64,000 bases of DNA from contig NZ_CABVIR010000007.1 in NCBI RefSeq assembly GCF_902498065.1, positions 1 through 64,000 of the forward strand, given 5' to 3'. The notes beneath the pieces are model-generated. The model ran no database searches. It was not told the DNA's origin and worked only from the letters and a program-made list of their open reading frames with translations. This document shows positions 51,906 through 60,219 of this stretch, one piece after another. Position 1 is the first letter of the stretch; the number at the start of each line of letters is the position of its first letter. The position numbers and the translations under genes are program-made. Origin of the DNA: Pseudomonas fluorescens (lineage in GTDB: Bacteria > Pseudomonadota > Gammaproteobacteria > Pseudomonadales > Pseudomonadaceae).

Positions 51906-52844
51906 ATGAAACTACAGTTGCTCAGTGTTGCGCTCATGTTCGCGGGTATGGCGACGGCCAGCCTGACCTTCGCCGGTGAAACGGCCCCAGCCACCCCCTC
52001 GAAATCAGCCACGCCCGCCGTTAAACAGGAGATCAAACTCACGCGCGTCACGCCGGAGTACTGGCGCGTCACGTTCCACAATCCGCCGTACAACATCTAC
52101 GGCCCGGAAACCATGCCGCAATTGAATGAGGTCATCACCGCGCTCGAGACCGACCCGAAGGTCAAAGTGGTGGTGTTCGACAGCGATGTTCCGGATTTCT
52201 TCCTTACCCACTATGACTTCGTGCCGCCACTGACGGATACGACGAGTCTGCCCAACGGCCCTACCGGGCTTCCGCCGCTGCCCGACATGCTGGTGCGATT
52301 GAGCAAGGCGCCAGTTGTCTCGATCGTATCTATTCGCGGTCGCGCCACCGGCGTCGGCAGTGAGTTGTCACTGGCCAGCGACATGCGCTTTGCCAGTCGC
52401 GAAAAGGCCATTCTCTCGCAATGGGAGATCGGCGCCGCGCTGGTGCCGGGTGGTGGCCCCATGGCTCGATTGCCTCGGCTGATGGGGCGTGGGCGCGCAC
52501 TGGAAGTGTTGCTCACCGGTAACGATATCGATGGCGATCTGGCTGAACGCTATGGCTACGTCAATCGTGCGCTACCCGATGCCGAACTCGATGCGTTCGT
52601 CGACACCATGGCCCGCCGTATTGCCCGGTTTGACAAGCAGTCGATCACCGAGATCAAACGCCTGGTCGATGCCTCGAGTTTGCCACCCAACGAGGCTATC
52701 GCCGCCGAATGGGACGGGTTCATCGGCTCGGTGAAACGCCCGGCGGCGCAGCAACGGATCAAGCAATTGATGGAGCTTGGCTTGCAGAAGAATGCGGATG
52801 TTGAAAAACGCCTGGCGCATCACACCGGCACCCTCGGCGACTGA
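51906..52844 (+). CDS. Crotonase-fold protein with an export signal
   Basis: The 312-residue protein has a clear Sec signal peptide (MKLQLLSVALMFAGMATASL, cleavage near TFA-GE). It is followed by an enoyl-CoA hydratase/isomerase fold: VVVFDSDVPDFF, SIRGRATGVGSELSLASD (the oxyanion-hole glycine block), and GRGRALEVLLTGNDID. An exported crotonase is odd because CoA is cytoplasmic. The domain may act on another thioester or serve a non-CoA function. Its gene neighbour is an Ohr peroxidase (33 bases downstream), so the two may be co-transcribed under stress. Confidence 0.85.
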   Translation: MKLQLLSVALMFAGMATASLTFAGETAPATPSKSATPAVKQEIKLTRVTPEYWRVTFHNPPYNIYGPETMPQLNEVITALETDPKVKVVVFDSDVPDFFLTHYDFVPPLTDTTSLPNGPTGLPPLPDMLVRLSKAPVVSIVSIRGRATGVGSELSLASDMRFASREKAILSQWEIGAALVPGGGPMARLPRLMGRGRALEVLLTGNDIDGDLAERYGYVNRALPDAELDAFVDTMARRIARFDKQSITEIKRLVDASSLPPNEAIAAEWDGFIGSVKRPAAQQRIKQLMELGLQKNADVEKRLAHHTGTLGD

Positions 52845-52877
52845 TCAACAACCCCCCACCTATCAGGAGTTATTGTC

Positions 52878-53300
52878 ATGAGCACTGCATTGGAAACCGT
52901 CCTGTACACCGCAAAAACCCACACCGTCGGCGGCCGAACCGGCACCGGAAAATCAAGCGATGGCGAGCTCGACGTAAAATTCAGCTCCCCCGGCTCGGGC
53001 AAACCGGGGACCAACCCGGAGCAACTGTTTGCACTCGGTTATTCAGCCTGCTTTATCGGCGCGATCCAGGTGGCGGCCGGTAAATTGAAAGTCAAATTAC
53101 CGGAGGATACGTCGGTGGATGCCGAGGTTGATCTGGGCAAAACCAATGGCGGGGATTTTCAGTTGGCGGTCAGATTGAACGTCAATATTCCTGGCCTGGA
53201 GGAGGGCGTTAAAAGAGAACTGGCGGAGGCGGCGCATCAGATCTGCCCTTATTCGCGGATGACGCGGGGCCACGTGGCAGTGGAGTTGAAAGTCGTTTGA
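52878..53300 (+). CDS. ohr: Organic hydroperoxide resistance protein (Ohr)
   Basis: The 140-residue OsmC/Ohr-family peroxidase reduces organic and fatty-acid hydroperoxides with lipoyl thiols. The redox pair is C58 in GYSACF and C123 in QICPYS, with the Ohr-type N-terminus (YTAKTHTVGGRTG). ATG follows CAGGAGTTATTGTC. No OhrR gene is visible nearby. Confidence 0.92.
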   Translation: MSTALETVLYTAKTHTVGGRTGTGKSSDGELDVKFSSPGSGKPGTNPEQLFALGYSACFIGAIQVAAGKLKVKLPEDTSVDAEVDLGKTNGGDFQLAVRLNVNIPGLEEGVKRELAEAAHQICPYSRMTRGHVAVELKVV

Positions 53301-53386
53301 CCGGGCATCTGGAGGAACGAGCGGTGCGTCAGTCGACTCGTTATCGAGTGCTGGCAGCCTTCTCATTACTAACTCCCAGATGCAAC

Positions 53387-53410
53387 AAAACCCGCTTTTG
53401 GCGGGTTTTG
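53387..53410 (+). terminator. Terminator after ohr
   Basis: AAAACCCGC-TTTTG-GCGGGTTTT stem followed by GTTTTGCTTC, between ohr and the chemoreceptor remnant. It can end transcription in both directions. Confidence 0.85.
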
Positions 53411-53466
53411 TTTTGCTTCTTCAGCAAGCTGATGTGGTTGACCGGGCGTTTGATGCCGGACTACGC

Positions 53467-53715
53467 CTACAACTTGAACGTATCTACCACGTTTCTGAGT
53501 CGCCCGACTTCTGAATCCAAATCTGCACAGGCTCTGAGGGTAGAGCCAAGATTGTCAGTGGTCTGGCGATTCAACTGGCTGATCTCATGCACATCCCTTG
53601 TCAGTTGATCGACGGCTGTTGTTTGCTCTTCAGTCGCTGCAGCGACTGTAAGGCACATCTCATCAATCTCGCCGATTTTCGAGACTACTTTTACAAGGCT
53701 GGCCTTGTACCTGTT
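53467..53715 (-). pseudogene. 3' remnant of a chemoreceptor gene
   Basis: The minus-strand frame reads SLVKVVSKIGEIDEMCLTVA, AATEEQTTAVDQLTRDVHEI and GRLRNVVDTFKL to a stop. This is the C-terminal end of a methyl-accepting chemotaxis protein (post-hairpin helix and FxL terminus). No sensor, membrane or signalling-tip region precedes it; upstream codons are unlike MCP. It is a truncated gene left from a deletion. Confidence 0.75.
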
Positions 53716-53856
53716 AAAACATCGCGTCAGGATAGAAGCGCCCCTGCGGCGGCCAACTTCATGGCGAACCAGATACTTTGACTTGCGTTATTGGTTGGTA
53801 AATTTGTAAGACGTCCAGCACAGGTTGTGGCTGAAAGTTGTCTGGGTGTTTTGCCG

Positions 53857-55098
53857 TTACCACAATGCCAAGGTGTAACTAAGGATCAGGCGTGTTTCAT
53901 CCAGGTCATTACCAAAGTTTGACCTGACGGTGGCGTTTCTGACTTTCAGGCCGACGTTTTTCAGCGAACCTGACTGTATGACATAACCAATGTCGGTGTT
54001 GCGCTCCCACTCTTTACCGGTGTTGCTGCCAGCGACCAACGCGTTGTCTCCCTGGACATAACGACTCATGAACGTCAGCCCCGGGAGGCCCAGCGCGGCG
54101 AAGTTGTAGTCATAGCGCAACTGCCAGGAGCGTTCCTGGGTATTGGCGAAGTCATTGATCTGGACGAAGTTGACCAGGTACGGATCGCTATTGGCAATGT
54201 AGGGGAAGGGGTCGTCACCGCTCATGCGTTGATAGGCCGCGGTGAATACGTTGGAGCCCAGGGTGTAGGACACCAGGCCGTTCGCTGCCCGGTTATCGAG
54301 GGGGCGGAAGTTACCGTCGTCGGTGCTTTTCGAATAGCGCAGGTCGAACTTCAGCGACTGTTGCTCGGCGAGGGGGATCTCGTAGACAACGCCACCAAAG
54401 TACTGCCGATAGACGTTTTCCAGGTTGCCGTAGTACAGGCTGGTGCTCAGGGCCTTGTTGAAACTGTAGGTGCCGCCGGCAAAGCGAAAGTCATCGCTGA
54501 CGCCGCCAATGCGGTTACCCGTGAAGTCTTGATAATTTGAAGAGCTGTTGAACTTGATTTGCTCCAGCTTGCCGCCTTGCAACATGAGCTTGTCGATGTC
54601 CTTCGACGTCAGCAGTGCGCCTTCGAACGTCGCCGGCAGTAAGCGCGTGTCATTGCTCGAGACCACGGGCGTACGGAAGGCGAGTGAGCCGACCTTCAGA
54701 ATGGTTTCCGATACCTTCGCCTTGGCCGTCAGCTCGAGTTTGGAGTATTCGTCCTGTGAGCCTCGGCCGTTTTTCGAACCAAGGTCCGCCGGCAGCAGGC
54801 CCGTGCCGCCGGAACCATCACCGCCGTCAAGCTTGATACCGAGCATGCCGACAGCGTCGACGCCCAGGCCCAGAGTACCTGCGGTATAACCCGACTCGAA
54901 TCGCAACATGGCTCCCTGCGCCCACTCCGCTGCAGAGTCACGTTGGGTGGTGGGCGGTCCGTTACGAAAGTCACGGTTGAAGTAGAAGTTGCGCAGTTCA
55001 ACGCTAGCCTTGCTGTCGGCAATAAAATCTGCAGATGCCGTGAATGGGAAAACCAACGCGCAAGTACCCGCGACAGCGAAAGTCGTTTTGATCAACAT
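53857..55098 (-). CDS. OprD-family outer-membrane porin
   Basis: The 413-residue OprD/Occ porin has a signal peptide (MLIKTTFAVAGTCALV, cleavage after ASA), then an alternating beta-barrel pattern, and a C-terminal aromatic residue (LALW). Family blocks are VELRNFYFNRDFR, GFDAVG-like GLGVDAVGMLGIKLDGG and RYDYNF. OprD channels admit basic amino acids, carboxylates or small peptides. It lies beside the biotin carboxylase / PxpABC operon and could import its substrate. Confidence 0.92.
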   Translation of the reverse strand: MLIKTTFAVAGTCALVFPFTASADFIADSKASVELRNFYFNRDFRNGPPTTQRDSAAEWAQGAMLRFESGYTAGTLGLGVDAVGMLGIKLDGGDGSGGTGLLPADLGSKNGRGSQDEYSKLELTAKAKVSETILKVGSLAFRTPVVSSNDTRLLPATFEGALLTSKDIDKLMLQGGKLEQIKFNSSSNYQDFTGNRIGGVSDDFRFAGGTYSFNKALSTSLYYGNLENVYRQYFGGVVYEIPLAEQQSLKFDLRYSKSTDDGNFRPLDNRAANGLVSYTLGSNVFTAAYQRMSGDDPFPYIANSDPYLVNFVQINDFANTQERSWQLRYDYNFAALGLPGLTFMSRYVQGDNALVAGSNTGKEWERNTDIGYVIQSGSLKNVGLKVRNATVRSNFGNDLDETRLILSYTLALW

Positions 55099-55252
55099 GC
55101 TCTTTATGCTCCAGATAACGGCAGATTTATTGGTTGAGTTTTTATCGTTATTTTGAATGCGCAGTTACATCTACAGTTTTCTGCAGGCAGCACGCGGCAA
55201 CGGAGTTATTACCCCGTTGTGCGTACTACCGGCGAAAAGAAGAGTGTTTAAA

Positions 55253-56992
55253 TCAATTAACGGTCTTGATGCGGCCAATCACGGAGCCGGCTTCAAAATA
55301 GTCACCGGCCTGTTTGGCGATCTGCACCTGACCTTCACAAGGTGCCAGGACCGAGGTTTCCATTTTCATGGCTTCTACAACCGCGATCACTTGCCCGACG
55401 CTCACCGACTCGCCGTCTTCGACGACCCAGGTATGCAGATTCCCCGCTACGGGCGTCAGTACCGCCTGCGGATCAGTGACCTCGGAGGGGGTCGTGCTTT
55501 CGCTGACGGTGTCCGCTGCGTTCAGGCTGACGCCTCGCAGCAGCGCAGCCGGAAGGCCGAGTTCGTGGCGCTTGCCGTCGATCTCGACAAACGTGCGCAG
55601 GATGCCAGGGTCGGCCGATACAACGGCACGTGGGGCGAGAGTGATCTGTTCGGCGAAATCGGTCTCGATCCAGCGCGTGTGCACGGCGAATTTATCGGCA
55701 CCGGTGAAGTCGTCATGGTCCATCACGGCTCGGTGGAACGGCAGCACCGAGGCGATGCCCTCAATGTTGAACTCAGCCAGCGCGCGCCGGGCGCGGACGA
55801 TAGCCTGTTCGCGGGTGGCGCCGGTGACGATCAGTTTGGCCATCATCGAATCGAAGGTACTGGGCACTCGCGAGCCGCTTATCACGCCGCTGTCCAGACG
55901 CACACCCGGGCCAGACGGTGGCAGGAATTCAGTAATCTGACCGGGGGTGGGCAGGAAGCCCTTGCCCGGGTCTTCTGCGTTGATGCGAAATTCGAAGCTG
56001 TGGCCACGTGGAGTCGGCGTCTCACTGAAGGACAACGGGAAACCGTCGGCGATCCGCAGTTGTTCGATCACCAGATCGACCCCAGTGGTTTCTTCGGTCA
56101 CCGGGTGCTCGACCTGCAAACGGGTATTGACCTCAAGGAACGACAGGGTGCCATCCTGGCTAAGCAGGAACTCCACCGTGCCGGCACCGACATAGCCGGC
56201 TTTGGCGCAGATATCCTGAGCAGATTGATGAATACGCTGGCGTTGTTCGTCGCTGATAAAGGGCGCTGGCGCTTCCTCCACCAGCTTCTGATTTCGCCTT
56301 TGCAAGGAGCAGTCCCGCGTGCCGACGACGACGACCTTGCCGTGCTTGTCGGCGAGGATCTGCGCTTCGATGTGCCGAGGACGGTCGAGGAACTGTTCGA
56401 CATAGCATTCGCCACGACCAAAGGCCGCTTCCGCTTCGCGCACAGCGGAGGCGAACAATTCAGCCACTTCATCCATGCGCCAGGCGACTTTCATGCCGCG
56501 TCCGCCGCCGCCAAAGGCCGCCTTGATGGCAATTGGCAGACCATGCTGTTCGGCAAAGGCCAGTACTTCGGCGGCGCTTTCGACCGGGCCAGGCGTACCG
56601 GCCACCAGAGGCGCACCGACCAGTTGGGCAATTTTCCGCGCCTCGACCTTGTCGCCGAGCACGTCGATGGTCTCCGGGTTGGGACCGACCCAGATCAACC
56701 CCGCGTCGATCACCGCCCGGGCGAAGTCGGCCCGTTCAGACAAAAAGCCATAACCGGGGTGCACGGCATCGGCGCCGCTGCGTTTGGCGACGGCGATAAG
56801 TTTGCCGATATCCAGGTAAGTCTCGGTCGGGCGCTGGCCATTCAGTGAGTAGGCTTCGTCGGCTTGGCGCACATGCAGGGCGTCGATGTCCGCGTCGGCA
56901 TAGACCGCGACAGACTGCACGCCGTAGTCGCGGCAGGCGCGGGCGATGCGGACGGCAATTTCACCACGGTTGGCAATCAGTAATTTTTTCAT
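55253..56992 (-). CDS. Biotin carboxylase fused to a biotin carrier domain
   Basis: The 579-residue protein joins an AccC-type biotin carboxylase (about 1-450: LIANRGEIAVRIARACRD, KAAFGGGGRGMKVA glycine loop, EVNTRLQVEHPVTE catalytic block) to a C-terminal biotinyl domain (EAMKMET, K543). It carries CO2 on biotin to a carboxyltransferase partner. Its ATG overlaps the stop of the PxpB-PxpC fusion, whose PxpC part is homologous to the carboxyltransferase region of urea carboxylase. The pair therefore probably makes a split urea/amide-carboxylase-like enzyme rather than acetyl-CoA carboxylase. Confidence 0.88.
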   Translation of the reverse strand: MKKLLIANRGEIAVRIARACRDYGVQSVAVYADADIDALHVRQADEAYSLNGQRPTETYLDIGKLIAVAKRSGADAVHPGYGFLSERADFARAVIDAGLIWVGPNPETIDVLGDKVEARKIAQLVGAPLVAGTPGPVESAAEVLAFAEQHGLPIAIKAAFGGGGRGMKVAWRMDEVAELFASAVREAEAAFGRGECYVEQFLDRPRHIEAQILADKHGKVVVVGTRDCSLQRRNQKLVEEAPAPFISDEQRQRIHQSAQDICAKAGYVGAGTVEFLLSQDGTLSFLEVNTRLQVEHPVTEETTGVDLVIEQLRIADGFPLSFSETPTPRGHSFEFRINAEDPGKGFLPTPGQITEFLPPSGPGVRLDSGVISGSRVPSTFDSMMAKLIVTGATREQAIVRARRALAEFNIEGIASVLPFHRAVMDHDDFTGADKFAVHTRWIETDFAEQITLAPRAVVSADPGILRTFVEIDGKRHELGLPAALLRGVSLNAADTVSESTTPSEVTDPQAVLTPVAGNLHTWVVEDGESVSVGQVIAVVEAMKMETSVLAPCEGQVQIAKQAGDYFEAGSVIGRIKTVN

Positions 56993-58608
56993 GGAAGTTT
57001 TTTCACACCGGCAGTTGAAGAAGAGGCTTCCGTAATGGCTTGAATCTCTTTGAAGCCGTCCAAAGGGTTGAAGCGGATCTGCGCGTTGACAGGTATCTGG
57101 CCAGCCAGGTCGAGATGGTAGCTGGCGACTGCGGCGATCACCGGATAGCCTCCGGTCAACGGGTGATCGGCGAGAAACAGAACCGGTTGGCCGCTGGCCG
57201 GAACCTGAATGGCTCCGACGGAAGTGCCTTCGCTGGGCAACTCTTGGTGGTTGGTGCGCTCCAGCGGGGTTTCACCGGCCAGACGAATACCGACGCGGTT
57301 GGACTGTGAGGTGACGCGCCAGAGTTGGCTGCTCAGGCGCTGGATAGCTTCTTCGGTAAACCAGTCGGTGCGCGGCCCCATCACCACGTCAAGGGTGACG
57401 ATGTTAGCCGCCGTCGGTAGTTCAAAGGCCGGGGCTTCGTTCAGCGATACGCTGGTGCCGGTGGTCAGCGTGGTAAAGCCCAGTCGGTCGCCGACGGCGA
57501 GCGCCGGGGGGCCAACCTGGGCCAGTGTGTCTGTGGACAGGCTGCCGAGCACCGGTGTGACCTCAAAGCCGCCTCGAATCGCCAGGTAGCTGCGCAGCCC
57601 CGCCAGAGGTGAGCCCAGACTGACACGGTCACCCTCATCCAGCTCGATGGGCTGGTAGTTGCTTGCCTGCCATTGCAGGCCACTCGCGTTGGTGATTGTG
57701 ACCGGGGTTTGCGCACCGGTGACGGCGATCACGGCACGGCCATGGCAAACGAAGCTCAGGCCGCCGAGTACCGATTCCACACAGGCCATGTCCGAGCGGT
57801 TGCCGACAGCGCGGTTGGCTGCCCGCAGGGCGCCCAGGTCCAGCGCGCCGGAACGGGATACGCCTTGGCCGGTCTGGCCGGGACGGCCCATATCCTGCAG
57901 TACGCTGTGCAAACCGGGGGTCATGATTTCCAGATAGGCACCGGTGGGCGTAGCGGCACTTGCCGGTACCGAGGGGGCGGGCAGGCCGCCCGCCGGGAGC
58001 GGGCCAGCATCGGTGAACCGCACTTTATAGCCTGGGCGCAGCAAGGCCGATTCAGCGCGGTTCAGGTCCCACATCTGCAAAGGCGTTACGCCGATGATCT
58101 GCCAACCACCGGGGCTGGCTTGCGGATAAACACCGCTGAATTCCCCCGCCAGAGCAACCGCACCTGCGGGTATGCGGGTGCGTGGAGTTTGTCTGCGAGG
58201 CACTTGGAAATCGGCACCGCCGGTGAGGTAGGCGAAGCCCGGAGCGAATCCGCAAAAGGCCACGCTGTAGTCATGGGCGGTGTGGCGTCGGACCACCTCG
58301 GCGCGGCTGATCCCCAGCAGCGTGGCGACCTCGTCGAGGTCTTCACCATTGTAGTGGACCGGAATTTCCACCCGGCGATGTTCGATCGCGCGGCGCTGGC
58401 TCAGGTCCTGGCCAGCGATACAATTAACGAGCGCCTGCTGCGCAATGGCGCTGGGGCGGAACTGGATCAGCAGGGTTCGTGCGGCAGGAATGATTTCTTC
58501 CACGCCCGCAATAGGCTCCGCGATCAGGGCGTCGAACAGCGCCAGGGTCTCGTCGAGGTCTTTCAATTCGACGAGCAGGGCGTCCAGGTTGACCGGTAGA
58601 AAGCGCAC
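56989..58608 (-). CDS. pxpBC: PxpB-PxpC fusion (KipI/KipA-type 5-oxoprolinase subunits)
   Basis: The 539-residue fusion has an N-terminal KipI/PxpB domain (about 1-210: FCGFAPGFAYLTGG with PRRQTPRTRIPAGAVALAG) and a C-terminal KipA/PxpC domain (about 225-530: TPGLHSVLQDMGRPG, GVSRSGALDLGALRAANR, YPVIAAVASYHLDLAGQ). In E. coli the subunits are separate and, with PxpA, hydrolyse 5-oxoproline with ATP. GTG start after a TAGGAGTCTCCC ribosome-binding site, 9 bases behind the DUF1445 gene. Fusion and the adjacent biotin carboxylase are also features of carboxyltransferase-like systems. Confidence 0.9.
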   Translation of the reverse strand: MRFLPVNLDALLVELKDLDETLALFDALIAEPIAGVEEIIPAARTLLIQFRPSAIAQQALVNCIAGQDLSQRRAIEHRRVEIPVHYNGEDLDEVATLLGISRAEVVRRHTAHDYSVAFCGFAPGFAYLTGGADFQVPRRQTPRTRIPAGAVALAGEFSGVYPQASPGGWQIIGVTPLQMWDLNRAESALLRPGYKVRFTDAGPLPAGGLPAPSVPASAATPTGAYLEIMTPGLHSVLQDMGRPGQTGQGVSRSGALDLGALRAANRAVGNRSDMACVESVLGGLSFVCHGRAVIAVTGAQTPVTITNASGLQWQASNYQPIELDEGDRVSLGSPLAGLRSYLAIRGGFEVTPVLGSLSTDTLAQVGPPALAVGDRLGFTTLTTGTSVSLNEAPAFELPTAANIVTLDVVMGPRTDWFTEEAIQRLSSQLWRVTSQSNRVGIRLAGETPLERTNHQELPSEGTSVGAIQVPASGQPVLFLADHPLTGGYPVIAAVASYHLDLAGQIPVNAQIRFNPLDGFKEIQAITEASSSTAGVKKLP

Positions 58609-58617
58609 GGGAGACTC

Positions 58618-59424
58618 CTAGACGTGGTAAGTGCTGTCGGGCACATCGGTGATGAACATGTGGCCGGGCGCATGAGTGATCGCAAAGGGCACACCCGAAG
58701 CCGCTACCGCAGCCTGTGGCGTCACACCGCAGGCCCAGAAAACTGGAACCTCGCCAGGCTCAATGCGCACGGCGTCGCCAAAATCGGGTCGGCTCAGGTC
58801 CTGTATGCCGAGCAGCGCAGGCTCACCGATGTGCACCGGGGCGCCGTGGACGGAGGGATAGCGCCCGGAGATTCCACTGGCCTCTGCCACGCGATCGGGC
58901 GGGATCGGGCGCATGGACACGACCATTTCTCCCTGTAGGCGTCCCGCCGGACGGCAGGCGCGATTGGTACGGTACATGGGGACGTTACAGCCATCTGCGA
59001 TATGCCGCACTTCGATGCCCGCTTCTTGCAAGGCGGTTTCAAAGGTGAAGCTGCAGCCAATCAAAAACGCCACCATATCGTCGTGCTCAGCCCAGGCTTG
59101 GGTGGCGTCGCTGACTTCCTCGACCATTTTTCCGTCCCTCCAGATGCGATACAGGGGGATATCGGTACGCAGGTCTGCGCCTTCAGCCAGCAGTGTTCTC
59201 GGACTGCCCGCATCGCTGACGTCGAGGACCGGGCAAGCTTTCGGATTGCGCTGGGCGTATAGCAGAAAGTCGTAGGCCCATTCGCGCGGCAAGGCGATCA
59301 GGTTGGCCTGGGTCATGCCCGGGGCGATACCGGCTGTGGGGGTTACCAGTCCGCCACGGTAGGTTTTGCGTGCTTCCTGGGCGGCGGCAATGGCCGACTG
59401 GCGGGCGCGGGCGAAAGCATTCAT
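58618..59424 (-). CDS. DUF1445 hydro-lyase / D-glutamate cyclase-family protein
   Basis: The 268-residue DUF1445 (putative hydro-lyase) protein is marked by YRGGLVTPTAGIAPGMTQANL, FLLYAQRNPKACPVLDVSD, FLIGCSFTFETALQEAG and the HAPGHMFITD C-terminus. The mammalian D-glutamate cyclase DGLUCY, which makes 5-oxo-D-proline, contains this domain. With PxpA and PxpBC next to it, a route from D-glutamate through 5-oxoproline is plausible. Translationally coupled to PxpA (ATGA). Confidence 0.88.
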   Translation of the reverse strand: MNAFARARQSAIAAAQEARKTYRGGLVTPTAGIAPGMTQANLIALPREWAYDFLLYAQRNPKACPVLDVSDAGSPRTLLAEGADLRTDIPLYRIWRDGKMVEEVSDATQAWAEHDDMVAFLIGCSFTFETALQEAGIEVRHIADGCNVPMYRTNRACRPAGRLQGEMVVSMRPIPPDRVAEASGISGRYPSVHGAPVHIGEPALLGIQDLSRPDFGDAVRIEPGEVPVFWACGVTPQAAVAASGVPFAITHAPGHMFITDVPDSTYHV

Positions 59425-60191
59425 GGACGATCTCCAGCAAAAGGCCGCAGGGACAGGTTGGCGTGCTCCAGGACTCGGCGCAGTTCGCGAGCCATTTCCA
59501 CGGCAGCGGGGCTGTCGCCATGAACACAGATTGAGTCAGCCTGGATTCGGGTTCGACTGCCATCAATGGCCTCGATGGTGCCGTCTTCGACCAGGCGGAG
59601 CATGCGTTGGGCCACTAGCTGGGGATCGTGCAGCACGGCCCCCGGCTCGCGTCGTGAAACCAGGGTGCCTTGCGGTGTATAGGCACGGTCGGCGAAGGCC
59701 TCCGCGACACACTGCAAGCCCTCGTTACGCGCCAACTCAATCAGATCGGAGCCGGCCAAAGCCACCAGTATCAGCGTGGGGTCGATGGCGCGGATAGCTG
59801 CGATCACCGCCAGCGCCTGGCGGCGGTCGTGGGCGATGGTGTTGTACAGGGCGCCGTGGGGCTTCACATAGCGCACCGAGGTGCCCGCGGCCTTGGCCAG
59901 GCTTTGCAGCGCGCCGATCTGGTAGATCACGTCGGCAGTCAGCTCATCGCTGGCCAGGTCCATGTTTCGTCGGCCAAAGCCCACTTTGTCCGGGTACGCG
60001 ACATGGGCGCCAATGGTGACGTTTTTGGCTGCTGCGGCTTTCAGTGTCCGCAGGATGCCCGCCGGGTCTCCGGCATGAAAACCGCAGGCGACATTGGCGC
60101 TGGTCACGATATCGAGCATCGCGTCATCGTCGCCCATGCTCCAGGCGCCGAAGCTTTCGCCCAGGTCACTATTGATATCTATCGTTGGCAT
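59421..60191 (-). CDS. pxpA: 5-oxoprolinase subunit A (LamB/YcsF family)
   Basis: The 256-residue LamB/YcsF protein has IDINSDLGESFGAW, VTSANVACGFHAGDP and PHGALYNTIAHDR, and DSICVHGDSPAAV near the end. With PxpB and PxpC it forms ATP-dependent 5-oxoprolinase, returning cyclised glutamine/glutamate to L-glutamate. Gene order transporter, PxpA, DUF1445, PxpBC, biotin carboxylase is a tight operon. ATG is 28 bases after the transporter stop, preceded by AAAGGAGTCAC. Confidence 0.92.
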   Translation of the reverse strand: MPTIDINSDLGESFGAWSMGDDDAMLDIVTSANVACGFHAGDPAGILRTLKAAAAKNVTIGAHVAYPDKVGFGRRNMDLASDELTADVIYQIGALQSLAKAAGTSVRYVKPHGALYNTIAHDRRQALAVIAAIRAIDPTLILVALAGSDLIELARNEGLQCVAEAFADRAYTPQGTLVSRREPGAVLHDPQLVAQRMLRLVEDGTIEAIDGSRTRIQADSICVHGDSPAAVEMARELRRVLEHANLSLRPFAGDRP

Positions 60192-60219
60192 TCACGTGAC
60201 TCCTTTTTCGTTATCAGGC

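Noticed and set aside
55157..56848. 563-codon plus-strand frame opposite the biotin carboxylase gene
   Set aside because: The minus strand carries complete biotin carboxylase and biotinyl motifs; the plus frame has none.
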